Below are positions 15,621-24,516 of a stretch of DNA of 64,000 nt, piece after piece. Made by a program: the position numbers and the translations under genes. Location of the stretch: NCBI RefSeq assembly GCF_030812915.1, contig NZ_JAUSTQ010000001.1:62001-126000 (forward strand), in the 5' to 3' direction. Source of the DNA: Alkalibacillus salilacus (lineage in GTDB: Bacteria > Bacillota > Bacilli > Bacillales > Alkalibacillaceae). The first letter of the stretch is position 1. Each line of letters starts with the position of its first letter. The notes under the pieces were generated by a model, which worked only from the letters and a program-made list of their open reading frames with translations, searched no databases and had not been told where the DNA came from.

Positions 15621-16368
15621 TACTCACACCTCCATCCACTTTCAAGATTTGAGACGTTGTATATCCTGAATTTGGTGATGCAAAATATCTCACCGCTTCT
15701 GCTATATCTTCTGGTTGACCCATTCTTTTAATAACCTGTTGATCAAAATTATAATTTAGCCCTTCTGTTATTTCTGTTTCTGTTGCACCAGGCGCTACTG
15801 AATTACAAGTAATACCCGTATCACCAAACTCTTTAGCAACCCATTTTGTGAACGCGATTAATGCGCCCTTCGACGCTGCATATGCTGGGCCTGATCGCCC
15901 TTTTTTAGTTCCTTCTTTATTTGACAAAACTCCTCCATTTATTCCCGATACTGAACTGATATTTATAATTCTTCCATATTGTTTATCTATCATATGAGGG
16001 TATACACATGCTTTGACAAAATAATAAGCAGCTTTTAAGTTTGTATCTAAATCTCTATCCCAAATGTCATCTGTCATTTCTTCAATATCTACACGACCAC
16101 AAGTACCTGCATTATTAACTAAAACCTCAATACTTCCTAGCTCTGATACAGTATTTGATACGACATCATTAACAAAAGATTGATCTCTAATATCACCTAT
16201 GTGCTCAATTACTTTTGCCTCTGGATTCACTTCTCTTATTTTTCGTATCGTATTTTCACATGACTTAATATCGACCAAGGAAATACTATTCCCATCTTCA
16301 GCTAACCTTACAGCTGAAGCACCACCTATTCCACCGGCAGCTCCGGTTACAATTGCAACTTGATTCAT
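15613..16368 (-). CDS. Short-chain dehydrogenase/reductase (FabG-like)
   Basis: The 251-residue SDR has the cofactor motif TGAAGGIGG near 8-16, NNAG near 88, a catalytic serine in NISSVSG and the YAASK catalytic pair near 163-167, with VDGG at the C-terminus. An aspartate at the end of beta-2 (LVDI) suggests NAD+ preference, fitting an oxidative role on a hydroxyacyl substrate. The ATG at 16368 follows GGAGG by 7 nt; the upstream in-frame ATG (16407) lies inside the DctM end and lacks a site. Confidence 0.88.
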   Translation of the reverse strand: MNQVAIVTGAAGGIGGASAVRLAEDGNSISLVDIKSCENTIRKIREVNPEAKVIEHIGDIRDQSFVNDVVSNTVSELGSIEVLVNNAGTCGRVDIEEMTDDIWDRDLDTNLKAAYYFVKACVYPHMIDKQYGRIINISSVSGINGGVLSNKEGTKKGRSGPAYAASKGALIAFTKWVAKEFGDTGITCNSVAPGATETEITEGLNYNFDQQVIKRMGQPEDIAEAVRYFASPNSGYTTSQILKVDGGVSIG

Positions 16369-16403
16369 ATTTTTGCCTCCTAAATTAGTATTTAATAGAT
16401 AAT

Positions 16404-17759
16404 TCATTCTACTTTAAATTGTTCAAGTAAATTCGGAAGGAATGTTGATATACTCGGAACAAATGTTAAAAATAACAATACGATGAACGCAGCAATAAAA
16501 TAAGGAATTATTGTTTTAGACAAGCCAGCTAATGTAGCTCCTGAAATACCACAAGCAACAAATAAGTTTATTCCAACTGGTGGTGTGAATAATCCTATTG
16601 CTAGATTAACTGTCATAAATACAGCAAATGCCATTGGCTCAACCTCAAGAAAGATAATTATTGGCATTAAGATTGGTACAAATATATACATTGCTGAAAT
16701 AGCATCTATAAATGCACCAGCTAGTAGTAATATTAAATTTATTAATAATAATATAATAATAGGATTTTCTGTTAACCCTAACACCATGTCCGCCAAATCA
16801 TTAGCTATTCTCTCTGAAGTAATAATATGCGCAAATACTGAAGCTGACCCAACTATTAACATAATCACTGCTGTTTGTACTGAAGCGTCTCTAAAAATAA
16901 CGTACATGTCTTTTAGTTTAAGTTCTCGATAAACAAAGAAACCGACAAATAAACCATAGAAAACCGCAACAACGGCTGCCTCTGTTGGTGTAAAAATACC
17001 ACCATATATGCCCCCCAAAATCACTATAGGAATTAGTAACCCCCATATAGCTGAATAAAATGCTTGAGCCTTTTCTTTAAATGTTGCTTTGGGCATTAAT
17101 TCAATTTCTTCCTTCACTTGGTTTTCCTCGTTCTCTTCACGTTTATCTTTTAAATCATTACGCCATCTTACAAACAGAGTTGCGATTATAAAAGCGATAC
17201 CTAAAAGTACCCCCGGGATGACTCCAGCCATAAATAAATCGCCAATAGAAACAGACATTTGATCTCCTGCAACGACAGCAAAAACGATAAAAGCTATACT
17301 CGGGGGAATTACAATACCAGTAGAACCAGCACTTGCTACTAAAGCTGAAGCAGTTTCCTTCTTATATCCATTTTTCACTAATGCAGGAATTAGAATCCCT
17401 CCAATAGCTGCAACTGTTGCTGGCCCTGATCCTGATATTGCCGCAAAAAATATAGCAGCTATTGCTGTAATAAACACAATTCCACTTTTATAATGGCCTA
17501 CGATAGTTTGAGCTAAGTTAATTAACCTTTTAGAAATCCCTGCGTGTTCCATTATTACCCCTGTTAGGATAAAGAACGGAATTGCTAATAATGTAAATTT
17601 AGAAATACCCGTGTACATGATATCTGCTAAGCTTTCTAAGCCAACTACTCCATCTGTATTAAAAAGTGTAACTATTGAAGTCGCTGCGATTGCAATTGCT
17701 ATTGGTACCTTTAGTGCAATAAGGAGGAAGAATACCCCAAAAAGTAATATAATATCCAT
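16404..17759 (-). CDS. dctM: TRAP transporter large permease subunit DctM
   Basis: The 451-residue, roughly 12-helix membrane protein is the DctM large subunit of a tripartite ATP-independent periplasmic transporter, which uses the Na+ gradient to import organic acids. SGSGPATVAAIGG near 107-119 and the C-terminal FTPPVGINLFVACGI motif are characteristic. A basic/acidic cytoplasmic loop rich in Lys and Glu lies near 205-230. It lies 5 nt after DctQ and overlaps the SDR reading region only if the longer SDR start is used. Confidence 0.93.
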   Translation of the reverse strand: MDIILLFGVFFLLIALKVPIAIAIAATSIVTLFNTDGVVGLESLADIMYTGISKFTLLAIPFFILTGVIMEHAGISKRLINLAQTIVGHYKSGIVFITAIAAIFFAAISGSGPATVAAIGGILIPALVKNGYKKETASALVASAGSTGIVIPPSIAFIVFAVVAGDQMSVSIGDLFMAGVIPGVLLGIAFIIATLFVRWRNDLKDKREENEENQVKEEIELMPKATFKEKAQAFYSAIWGLLIPIVILGGIYGGIFTPTEAAVVAVFYGLFVGFFVYRELKLKDMYVIFRDASVQTAVIMLIVGSASVFAHIITSERIANDLADMVLGLTENPIIILLLINLILLLAGAFIDAISAMYIFVPILMPIIIFLEVEPMAFAVFMTVNLAIGLFTPPVGINLFVACGISGATLAGLSKTIIPYFIAAFIVLLFLTFVPSISTFLPNLLEQFKVE

Positions 17760-17764
17760 AGTTA

Positions 17765-18244
17765 TTACTCTCCTCCTTTTTGTCTAAGGTTGATAAATTC
17801 ATAGTAAGTAGATTGAACAGTTCTTACTGCACAGAATAATGCTCCGACACACAATCCATAAGAAAAATAAGATTGTGGCCAACCTAATGCTGGAGTTTCT
17901 GTCCCAATACTTTGTTGAAATTGAGCCATATCATACCCGAAATATGTAATAATAAGGAAAACTGACAGTGTGATTAATCCTACAAAAATTATTAGAATCT
18001 TCTTCATTAGTACAGATGATATATCGTATAATAGATTGAAGCCTAGGTGCGCGCTTTTACGCACACCTATAGACGCTCCAACAAATGTTAATAAGACAAA
18101 CAAGTTAATTGTAATTTCCTCAGTAAATGCTATTGAAGAACTTAGCAAGTTCCTACTCACTACATTACTAAACGTTATAATCGACATAATCGACATTGCT
18201 AAGACCACAAACACTTCTTCAATATAATTAAAAATCTTATTCAT
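17765..18244 (-). CDS. dctQ: TRAP transporter small permease subunit DctQ
   Basis: The 159-residue protein has four membrane segments in the DctQ pattern, including the conserved SRNLL near 30 and the RKSAHLGFNLLYD loop. It bridges the binding protein and DctM. GGAGGTAAAT precedes the ATG. It is the second of three clustered TRAP genes; the substrate cannot be read from it. Confidence 0.9.
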   Translation of the reverse strand: MNKIFNYIEEVFVVLAMSIMSIITFSNVVSRNLLSSSIAFTEEITINLFVLLTFVGASIGVRKSAHLGFNLLYDISSVLMKKILIIFVGLITLSVFLIITYFGYDMAQFQQSIGTETPALGWPQSYFSYGLCVGALFCAVRTVQSTYYEFINLRQKGGE

Positions 18245-18259
18245 TTATTTACCTCCTAT

Positions 18260-19279
18260 CTATGGAGTGAATGCTTCTAGTAAGTCTTCACCCCATTTGC
18301 TTTCGTACTCATCATAAATAGGTTGTACTTTTTCTTTGAATTGCTCTAATTCTTCATCAGTTGGATAATAAAACTCCATGCCCTGTTCTTCTAACTCATT
18401 AATTTGTTCTTCTTCTTTTTCTCTTGCTAGTTCAACTTGATGCTCTGAAGCTTCTTTCCCTAATTCTTTAATAAGTTGCTGATCTTCTTCACTCATAGAA
18501 TCAAACAATTCTTTATTCATCCCCAATACAAGTGGATCATATGAATAGTTCCACATTGTGATGTAATCTTGAACCTCGTTTAATTGTGCTGAGTGAATAA
18601 CATCAATAGGATTTTCTTGGCCATCTAGAGCTCCTTGTTCTAACGATGTAAACACTTCTGAGAAAGTCATAGTTGTAGGATCCGTTCCTAGTTCAGACCA
18701 TAAATCCGTGTACATGTTTATTCCAGGAATTCTCATTTTTAAACCTTCAATATCTTCTGGCGATTGGATTTCTTGCACACTATTAGTCACTTGTCGGAAA
18801 CCGTTTTGTCCAAAACCTAGTGGTTCAACGCCTTTTTCACGAAGAATATCATTAATCATTTCGCCACCTTCACCGTTAAACACTTCGTCCACTTCTTCAA
18901 GATTTTTGAATAAAAATGGTGCACTAGCTACACCGAAACGTTCATCCATAATTGAATAAATAATTGTTGAATTAAACGTTAAGTCTATCGTTCCTTTCGA
19001 TAAGGATTCAACAGCCTTTCCTGAGTCACCGCCAGACAATCCTTCGTTTGGATAAATTTCCATTGTAATTCTGCCATCAGTTTCTTCTTCTAAATCAGAT
19101 GCTAGTTTATCAGCAGCTTCGTACCAAGTAGAGGACTCAGATACAGTTACAGACATTTGTAAATCATGTTCCTGTTTGGAATCCCCGCTTGAACCTGCTT
19201 CTTCTGCATCACTAGAACCACAAGCTGATAAAACTAACGTCAACAAAGCAATAAAAACAAACAAAAAGCTTTTCTTCAT
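18260..19279 (-). CDS. dctP: TRAP transporter substrate-binding lipoprotein DctP
   Basis: The 339-residue protein begins with a lipoprotein signal ending in LSAC (Cys20), then a Gly/Ser/acidic linker and a DctP-family binding domain. The ligand-carboxylate arginine lies in GLKMRIPG near 180, and SLEQGALDGQENP is the family hallmark. It should be anchored on the outer face of the membrane and present a carboxylate to DctQM. The mature protein is strongly acidic, as expected in a salt-adapted Bacillaceae. It lies between glcF and dctQ in one operon. Confidence 0.93.
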   Translation of the reverse strand: MKKSFLFVFIALLTLVLSACGSSDAEEAGSSGDSKQEHDLQMSVTVSESSTWYEAADKLASDLEEETDGRITMEIYPNEGLSGGDSGKAVESLSKGTIDLTFNSTIIYSIMDERFGVASAPFLFKNLEEVDEVFNGEGGEMINDILREKGVEPLGFGQNGFRQVTNSVQEIQSPEDIEGLKMRIPGINMYTDLWSELGTDPTTMTFSEVFTSLEQGALDGQENPIDVIHSAQLNEVQDYITMWNYSYDPLVLGMNKELFDSMSEEDQQLIKELGKEASEHQVELAREKEEEQINELEEQGMEFYYPTDEELEQFKEKVQPIYDEYESKWGEDLLEAFTP

Positions 19280-19290
19280 AAATTATCCTC

Positions 19291-20613
19291 CTAAATTTGT
19301 ATTTCTAAATAATCATTTATAAAATCAACAATGTGAAGCGCTTTCATTTCATTTTCTAAACCGGCTCTTTTAATGCCGAGCTTCATCTGTAATAAGCAAC
19401 CAGGATTTGATGTAATTACGATCTGTGCTTGTGTATCTTCTACATGCGTCATTTTTCTATCTAGTATTTTCATAGACATTTCGTCATTCACTAAATTATA
19501 TACACCAGCAGAGCCACAACATTGGTCTGCATCTTTCATTTCTACATATTCAGCACCATGTACGCTTTTTAGAATATCGCGAGGTTCTTCAAAAACCCTA
19601 TTGACATTTCTTAAATGGCACGAATCTTGATAAGTTAGCACATATTGCTCTTGGTTTTTCGTTTTTAATGTATAATTAAAAAGATCGAGCTTACTCAATA
19701 AAGAGGAAATATCAATTATTTTATTAGAAAACTCTTCTGCCAATTCTTTGTAATTAGGATCATCTTTTAATAAATGATCATATTCTGATAGAAAAGCCCC
19801 ACACCCACCAGCATTGTTCACAATAAAATCTACTTCTTCTTCTAAAAATAAGTCTATATTTCTTTTGGCATTTTCTTTAGCACTTTCTAATTCGCCTGAA
19901 TGTCCATGTAAAGCACCACAGCAAGCTTGACCTTTAGGCTCTACTACTTCACAGCCTAAACGTTCCATAAGTAAAATTGTCGAATCGTTAGTCTTAGAAA
20001 ACACTGTGTTCATTAAACAACCACTAAGAAATGCTACTTTAAAATTCCTTTTTGAGCTATTTTGAGATTGTGCAGTATATTGTCTTTTTTGGATTTCAGG
20101 CATAACACTTTCAAGCTCTGATAAGATTTCTGGTAAAACACGTGTTAGTTGTAATTTATCAACAATTGATTTCATTCCACTTCGTTGATATACCCTAATT
20201 GACCCTACTAACGAGTTCATCTTCCATTGATCTTTAAAAAGATGTTCAAATGCTGTGTGTTTAACGGCTCGTTCTTTAATCGTAGGATTTTTCTCTCTAG
20301 AAATAACATTTCTTGCTGATTCAAGAAGGCTACCATATTCAACACCTGCCGGACACGCAGGCTCGCAAGCTCGACAGCCTAAACATAAATCTAAAGCTTC
20401 TTCTACAGAATCATCAAAAGGAATATCACCCTCTCTTACAGCTTTCATTATTGAAATTCTACCTCTTGGGGAATGCATCTCATTTTTCGTTTCAACGTAT
20501 GTAGGACAAGCTGGCAGGCAGAAGCCACATTTCATACAATCTAATAATTTTGTTTCATCTACTTCTTCTTGAAATCCTTGTTGAATTCTTACCGATAATG
20601 CAGCATCAGCCAT
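19291..20613 (-). CDS. glcF: Glycolate oxidase-type iron-sulfur subunit (GlcF)
   Basis: The 440-residue protein has two 4Fe-4S ferredoxin motifs near the N-terminus (CMKCGFCLPACP near 26-37 and CLGCRACEPACP near 77-88) and two CCG domains (ACCGALHGH near 235 and QCCGSAGVY near 370). With GlcD it forms a membrane-associated 2-hydroxyacid dehydrogenase that passes electrons to quinone. The start overlaps the glcD stop by 8 nt. LutA-like lactate oxidases share CCG domains but lack the double ferredoxin of this protein. Confidence 0.9.
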   Translation of the reverse strand: MADAALSVRIQQGFQEEVDETKLLDCMKCGFCLPACPTYVETKNEMHSPRGRISIMKAVREGDIPFDDSVEEALDLCLGCRACEPACPAGVEYGSLLESARNVISREKNPTIKERAVKHTAFEHLFKDQWKMNSLVGSIRVYQRSGMKSIVDKLQLTRVLPEILSELESVMPEIQKRQYTAQSQNSSKRNFKVAFLSGCLMNTVFSKTNDSTILLMERLGCEVVEPKGQACCGALHGHSGELESAKENAKRNIDLFLEEEVDFIVNNAGGCGAFLSEYDHLLKDDPNYKELAEEFSNKIIDISSLLSKLDLFNYTLKTKNQEQYVLTYQDSCHLRNVNRVFEEPRDILKSVHGAEYVEMKDADQCCGSAGVYNLVNDEMSMKILDRKMTHVEDTQAQIVITSNPGCLLQMKLGIKRAGLENEMKALHIVDFINDYLEIQI

Positions 20614-21994
20614 TATTCACCACCACCCTTTTCTTAGTTGATTTCGCAAAGATTTTCCCAGGGTTTAAAATATTGTGGGGATCGATAGCTTGTTTGATAT
20701 TCTTCATTAAATCTATCCCCGTTTTACCTACTTTCCACTCAAGGTATGGAGCTTTCATCTCCCCTACACCATGCTCACCTGTAATCGTACCTCCTAAATC
20801 TATCGAGGCTTGGAAAATTTCATCAAGTGCATGTTCGACCCTTTCCATCTCTTTTTCATTTCTCAAATCAGTCAAACAAGTAGGATGTAAATTTCCGTCT
20901 CCTGCATGACCAAATGTTTGGATCATCACATCATATTTGTCTGAAATACGATTAATTTCCCTGACCATTTCTGCAATTTTAGATCTAGGTACTGTTGCAT
21001 CTTCCAATATTGTAGTTGGTCGTAGCCTAGCTAAAGCCGACAATGCGTCACGTCTTGCGGTTCTAAGTTGCTCCGCCTGATATTCATCTTCTGCTTCATG
21101 TATTTCAGTTGCACCTACCTGTGAACAAATGTTTGAAATCGCTTTCATTTCTTCTCTTACTGTTTCTTCAGAACCATCTTGTTCTATTAACAATATAGCT
21201 TCACAATCAGTTGGTAGACCTATCTTGTTAAACTCTTCAACCACACGCACTGTTCCTTGATCCATAAATTCTAATGTGGTGGGAATGATTTTTTTAGATA
21301 TTATTTGGGATACCGCATCTCCTGCAAGTTCTAATGAGTCAAACATCGTTAATATTGTCTTTTTATAAGTAGGTTTGGGTAATAATTTCAAAGTTATTTC
21401 TGTAATGATTGCTAAAGTTCCTTCAGAACCTACTAGCAAATTTGTTAAATCATAACCAGCAACATCTTTTGCAAGTTTGCCTCCTGTATGTAATATCTCA
21501 CCATTTGAAAGCACAGCCTTAACACCCAAAACGTAATCTTTTGTCACGCCATATTTTAATCCACGTAAACCTCCAGAGTTTTCATTAACATTTCCTCCAA
21601 TTGTTGAAATCTTCTTTGAACTTGGGTCAGGTGGATAAAACAAATCCTTGTTTTCCACATATTCAATAACCTCTTGTGTTATAACACCTGGTTGAACTGT
21701 AATAGTTAAATTTTCTTCATCGAGTTCAAGGATTTTATCTAAATGATTGAATAATAGTACAACGCCTCCTTCATTAGGAGTGGTTCCAGCCGCTAAATTT
21801 GTCCCTGATCCCCTAGGGACTATTGGAATCTTATTTTCATGACATACTTTAACGATAGCCTGAATTTGTTCAGCGTTTTCTGGAGATATAATGACATCCG
21901 GTGAATGCTGAAATCCAGCTGTCGCATCAAAAGAATAAGAAATTTTTGCAGCATTTGATGTCTGGACATTCTCTTTGCCGACAATCCTTTTCAA
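20606..21994 (-). CDS. glcD: FAD-binding 2-hydroxyacid oxidase subunit (GlcD), unclear start
   Basis: This is an FAD-linked oxidase of the VAO/PCMH family, 462 residues from a TTG at 21994. The FAD-binding PRGSGTNLAAG lies near 60, and the C-terminal domain has FGHAGDGNLHPT and GEHGVGEMK. Homology appears to start earlier: eight further in-frame codons reach an ATC at 22016-22018, 7 nt from a strong GGAGG, but no standard start codon is there. A nearby ATG (22012-22014) is out of frame and ends after four codons, 8 nt before the TTG. The true start is therefore uncertain. It is the first gene of the operon and probably oxidises glycolate, D-lactate or a similar 2-hydroxyacid. Confidence 0.88.
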   Translation of the reverse strand: MKRIVGKENVQTSNAAKISYSFDATAGFQHSPDVIISPENAEQIQAIVKVCHENKIPIVPRGSGTNLAAGTTPNEGGVVLLFNHLDKILELDEENLTITVQPGVITQEVIEYVENKDLFYPPDPSSKKISTIGGNVNENSGGLRGLKYGVTKDYVLGVKAVLSNGEILHTGGKLAKDVAGYDLTNLLVGSEGTLAIITEITLKLLPKPTYKKTILTMFDSLELAGDAVSQIISKKIIPTTLEFMDQGTVRVVEEFNKIGLPTDCEAILLIEQDGSEETVREEMKAISNICSQVGATEIHEAEDEYQAEQLRTARRDALSALARLRPTTILEDATVPRSKIAEMVREINRISDKYDVMIQTFGHAGDGNLHPTCLTDLRNEKEMERVEHALDEIFQASIDLGGTITGEHGVGEMKAPYLEWKVGKTGIDLMKNIKQAIDPHNILNPGKIFAKSTKKRVVVNNG

Positions 21995-22131
21995 CTCTGT
22001 TAGCGCTTGATCATTGATTTTTTTACCTCCTCTCCTTTTAATTATCTAAATCTTAAATCATATTATAATATTCTGAAAAATTAATTTATATATAATATAA
22101 AACAAAAATCACATGAAAATCACTCAGTTTT

Positions 22132-23238
22132 TTATGCTTTATACCAAAAACGAAATGCAAGATAAAGCATAGATAAATCATGAGGTGATTTAAGGTCCAA
22201 TTTTGTTTTATTTTGCACCTGCTTAATTCTATAGATTAAGGTATTCTTATGGATATGTAACATTTCTGAAGATTTAACATAAGACATATTATTTTCAAAC
22301 CAAACTTCCAAACTCTCTAGCAACACTTCGTCTTCAAGTATTGGCTTAATTGTTCTGTTAATAAATTCACATTGAACATCAGAATCAATTTCATAAAGAA
22401 GAACATCAAACCTAAGCTCCTCTTCAAAAATCACCTTTCCTCTCTTTTTTGAAATCTCATTTGCCCTTTCTGCTTGTTCTAATGATCTTGCTAAGTCAAT
22501 TTCACTTTTTTGTCCTACACCTAACGAAAACGAATCGCCAAAAGTACTCTCTATTTGTTCTTTAAAAAAAGAGAGTTTATCCTTTGACAAATCACCATCC
22601 TCATTAGATACAATAAATAACAATTTATTTTGTCCCCATCTTGCAATAATCAAGTTGTTTCCATAGTTCCATAAATTCTTCAAGAGGTTGATATCTTGGT
22701 ATGAAAATTGCATCGAATTTGAATAGGACTCAATTACTATAACTCGCTCGTATAAACCCATTTCAACATCCAATAGTTCTGCTTTTTCATTCAGGTCAAT
22801 TCTTGACTTATTTGTTCTTAACCAATCAAATATAAAGAAATCAATTTCTCTCGCGTATTGTTCTTTTGCTTCCTTTATTAATGCATCGCTAATAAATAAC
22901 TCCGCTACTCTTTGTACTAAGGTAGCATATGGACTAACAAGTTGAGGATCACCTGTGATTCCCACCCCTCCAATTGGTTCACCTTCGATTAAAATTGGCA
23001 ATACGACGCCCTTTCTAACACCTGAAAGTACTGTCGTTAAATGTTCAGTCATTACTTTTTTCTCTCTATTCTCAATTGCCATCAATGCGCCTTCATGAAA
23101 TTGACCTAGCCTCTCAGGGTCAGTACTAGCTGTAACAACCCCACTTGGATCCGTAATCAGTACATCTTCGTTTATTAAATTTCTCATTTCGTTAACCAAT
23201 GATTCACCAAGTCTTCCTGCCAAAAAAACTCTTCTCAT
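22132..23238 (-). CDS. CdaR-family (sugar diacid) transcriptional regulator
   Basis: The 368-residue regulator has an N-terminal diacid-recognition domain (about 5-130, with VLITDPSGVVTAS and GGVGITGDP), a GGDEF-like middle, and a C-terminal PucR/CdaR helix-turn-helix (VKSSEMLHIHKNTLIYRIKQV near 325-345). Relatives sense sugar diacids or glycolate/glycerate and activate their catabolic genes. The ATG at 23238 follows AAGGGGG by 6 nt. It lies directly upstream of glcD in the same direction, with about 120 bp of AT-rich promoter region between, so it is the likely activator of the operon. Confidence 0.88.
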   Translation of the reverse strand: MRRVFLAGRLGESLVNEMRNLINEDVLITDPSGVVTASTDPERLGQFHEGALMAIENREKKVMTEHLTTVLSGVRKGVVLPILIEGEPIGGVGITGDPQLVSPYATLVQRVAELFISDALIKEAKEQYAREIDFFIFDWLRTNKSRIDLNEKAELLDVEMGLYERVIVIESYSNSMQFSYQDINLLKNLWNYGNNLIIARWGQNKLLFIVSNEDGDLSKDKLSFFKEQIESTFGDSFSLGVGQKSEIDLARSLEQAERANEISKKRGKVIFEEELRFDVLLYEIDSDVQCEFINRTIKPILEDEVLLESLEVWFENNMSYVKSSEMLHIHKNTLIYRIKQVQNKTKLDLKSPHDLSMLYLAFRFWYKA

Positions 23239-23331
23239 GTAATACCCCCTTCTCAATTCTTAATTTATATAAAATTAACACAACTAAGTCTATTTGTTTA
23301 GAATATTTCGATTTTTATATTATTTACAAAA

Positions 23332-23360
23332 AAACAACCTACCCCTCAGGCAGGTTGTTT
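23332..23360 (-). terminator. Terminator of queF-yhhQ, overlapping the yhhQ stop
   Basis: AAACAACCT pairs with AGGTTGTTT across a GC-rich loop, and on the minus strand a run of seven Ts follows. The stem contains the last codons and the stop of the transporter gene. Confidence 0.85.
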
Positions 23361-23993
23361 CGCTTCGACTTCAGTCGACTGTTCATATTTATTTTGTCGT
23401 GTGAGCCAATAAAAGATCGGCGTATCGATTGCAGCAATCAATAGTTTAATGACATATTGACTCAAGATCATCATCCATAAATTCGGAACGCTTCCAGCAA
23501 AAGCAATCGTAATAAAAATCGTCGTATCTACAAATTGCGATGACGCTGTACTTAAGTTATTACGCATCCACTTAAAGCGGTTCGACGTCATCTTTTTCAC
23601 TGCGGAGAAAATATACACATCCACAAATTGTGATGTTAAGTACGCCGCACCAGATGCTAAGACGAAGCGAGCATTTTGGCCAAGCAATGTTTCATAAGCA
23701 GCTTGTGACTCTTGTGCAAACGGTGCAACTGGTAATAGCTGCCCGAAGTAAATCATGATACTTGCGAAAATTTGTGCCACAAAGCCGAATATAATCGTCT
23801 GTTTCGCTTGTTGTTTGCCATACTCTTCGTGAATCACATCGGTAATCAAAAACGATACCGCGTAAACGACAACCGCCGCTGGAACAACGAAGGTCTCACT
23901 AAATGCGACCAATTTCCCCGCTAATACGTTCGCAATGACGAGTGATGTCGCAAAAATAATATTTAATAAAATTAATTTCTGGTCTTTACTCAT
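23346..23993 (-). CDS. yhhQ: Queuosine precursor transporter, YhhQ/VUT family
   Basis: The 215-residue protein has about six membrane segments and the YhhQ-family pattern (NIIFATSLVIANVLAGK, VSFLITDVIHEEYGKQQAK, SQFVDTTIFITIAFAG). Members import preQ0/preQ1 in bacteria. The ATG at 23993 overlaps the end of queF by 8 nt, so it is coupled to a queuosine gene under a preQ1 riboswitch; this strengthens the assignment. Confidence 0.92.
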   Translation of the reverse strand: MSKDQKLILLNIIFATSLVIANVLAGKLVAFSETFVVPAAVVVYAVSFLITDVIHEEYGKQQAKQTIIFGFVAQIFASIMIYFGQLLPVAPFAQESQAAYETLLGQNARFVLASGAAYLTSQFVDVYIFSAVKKMTSNRFKWMRNNLSTASSQFVDTTIFITIAFAGSVPNLWMMILSQYVIKLLIAAIDTPIFYWLTRQNKYEQSTEVEAKQPA

Positions 23994-24393
23994 CACGGTC
24001 ACGCACCGCCTTAGTCGACAGTTCGATACCACCGCGTGCCGATTGATGCACGGTTACTTCAACGTGCAATGGATCAATCGCATAAACAAAATCATCTGCA
24101 ATTTGCGCAGCTAATGACTCGCAAAATGCCCCTTGATCGCGGAAAGACCATAGATAAAACTTAAACGACTTCGATTCAATGCACTTTTCATTCGGGGTAT
24201 ACGAAATTTCTACACGCCCGAAATCTGGTTGACCCGTTTTCGGACAAACCGCCGTAAACTCTAATGCATTAAATGATACCGTCTGAACATTCGGAGCCGG
24301 GAACGCTTCCTCTTTCAAAATCTCACGCCCATGCTCCACACTCTCAGGCCGTGGCATCGGCCCAGACCGAGGTAAATAATAATTCTCTGACAT
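23986..24393 (-). CDS. queF: NADPH-dependent 7-cyano-7-deazaguanine reductase
   Basis: The 135-residue enzyme reduces preQ0 to preQ1 in queuosine biosynthesis. It is the short monodomain form. The thioimide-forming cysteine is in AVCPKTGQPDFG, and the QueF motif ESKSFKFYLWSFRDQGAF follows with the glutamate that binds substrate. The ATG at 24393 is chosen from AAGGAG at suitable spacing; that site is part of the preQ1 riboswitch. The remaining que genes (queC, queD, queE, tgt) are not in the window. Confidence 0.95.
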   Translation of the reverse strand: MSENYYLPRSGPMPRPESVEHGREILKEEAFPAPNVQTVSFNALEFTAVCPKTGQPDFGRVEISYTPNEKCIESKSFKFYLWSFRDQGAFCESLAAQIADDFVYAIDPLHVEVTVHQSARGGIELSTKAVRDRDE

Positions 24394-24402
24394 GTTTCTC
24401 AT

Positions 24403-24443
24403 CTCCTTAGTTTTGATTAAGCAGGATTTCGCGAACTGCTCTA
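24403..24443 (-). promoter_or_regulatory. PreQ1-I riboswitch overlapping the queF ribosome site
   Basis: On the minus strand a short GCAG/CTGC stem encloses the loop TTCGCGAAATC, followed by the A-rich tail AAAACTAAGGAGA. This is the compact H-type pseudoknot layout of preQ1-I aptamers (stem, UUC-containing loop, AAAACUAAGG tail). Because the tail contains the Shine-Dalgarno sequence of queF, control is probably at translation initiation. Confidence 0.78.
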
Positions 24444-24516
24444 AACGTTTGCACAAATTAATATTCTATCAGACTTTTTCATTCATCACAATCTACTAAC
24501 CCAAGAAGGAAAAATG

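Noticed and set aside
19291-21994. LutABC-type L-lactate oxidation system
   Set aside because: GlcF has two ferredoxin motifs plus CCG domains and pairs with an FAD-linked GlcD; no LutB- or LutC-like gene is present.
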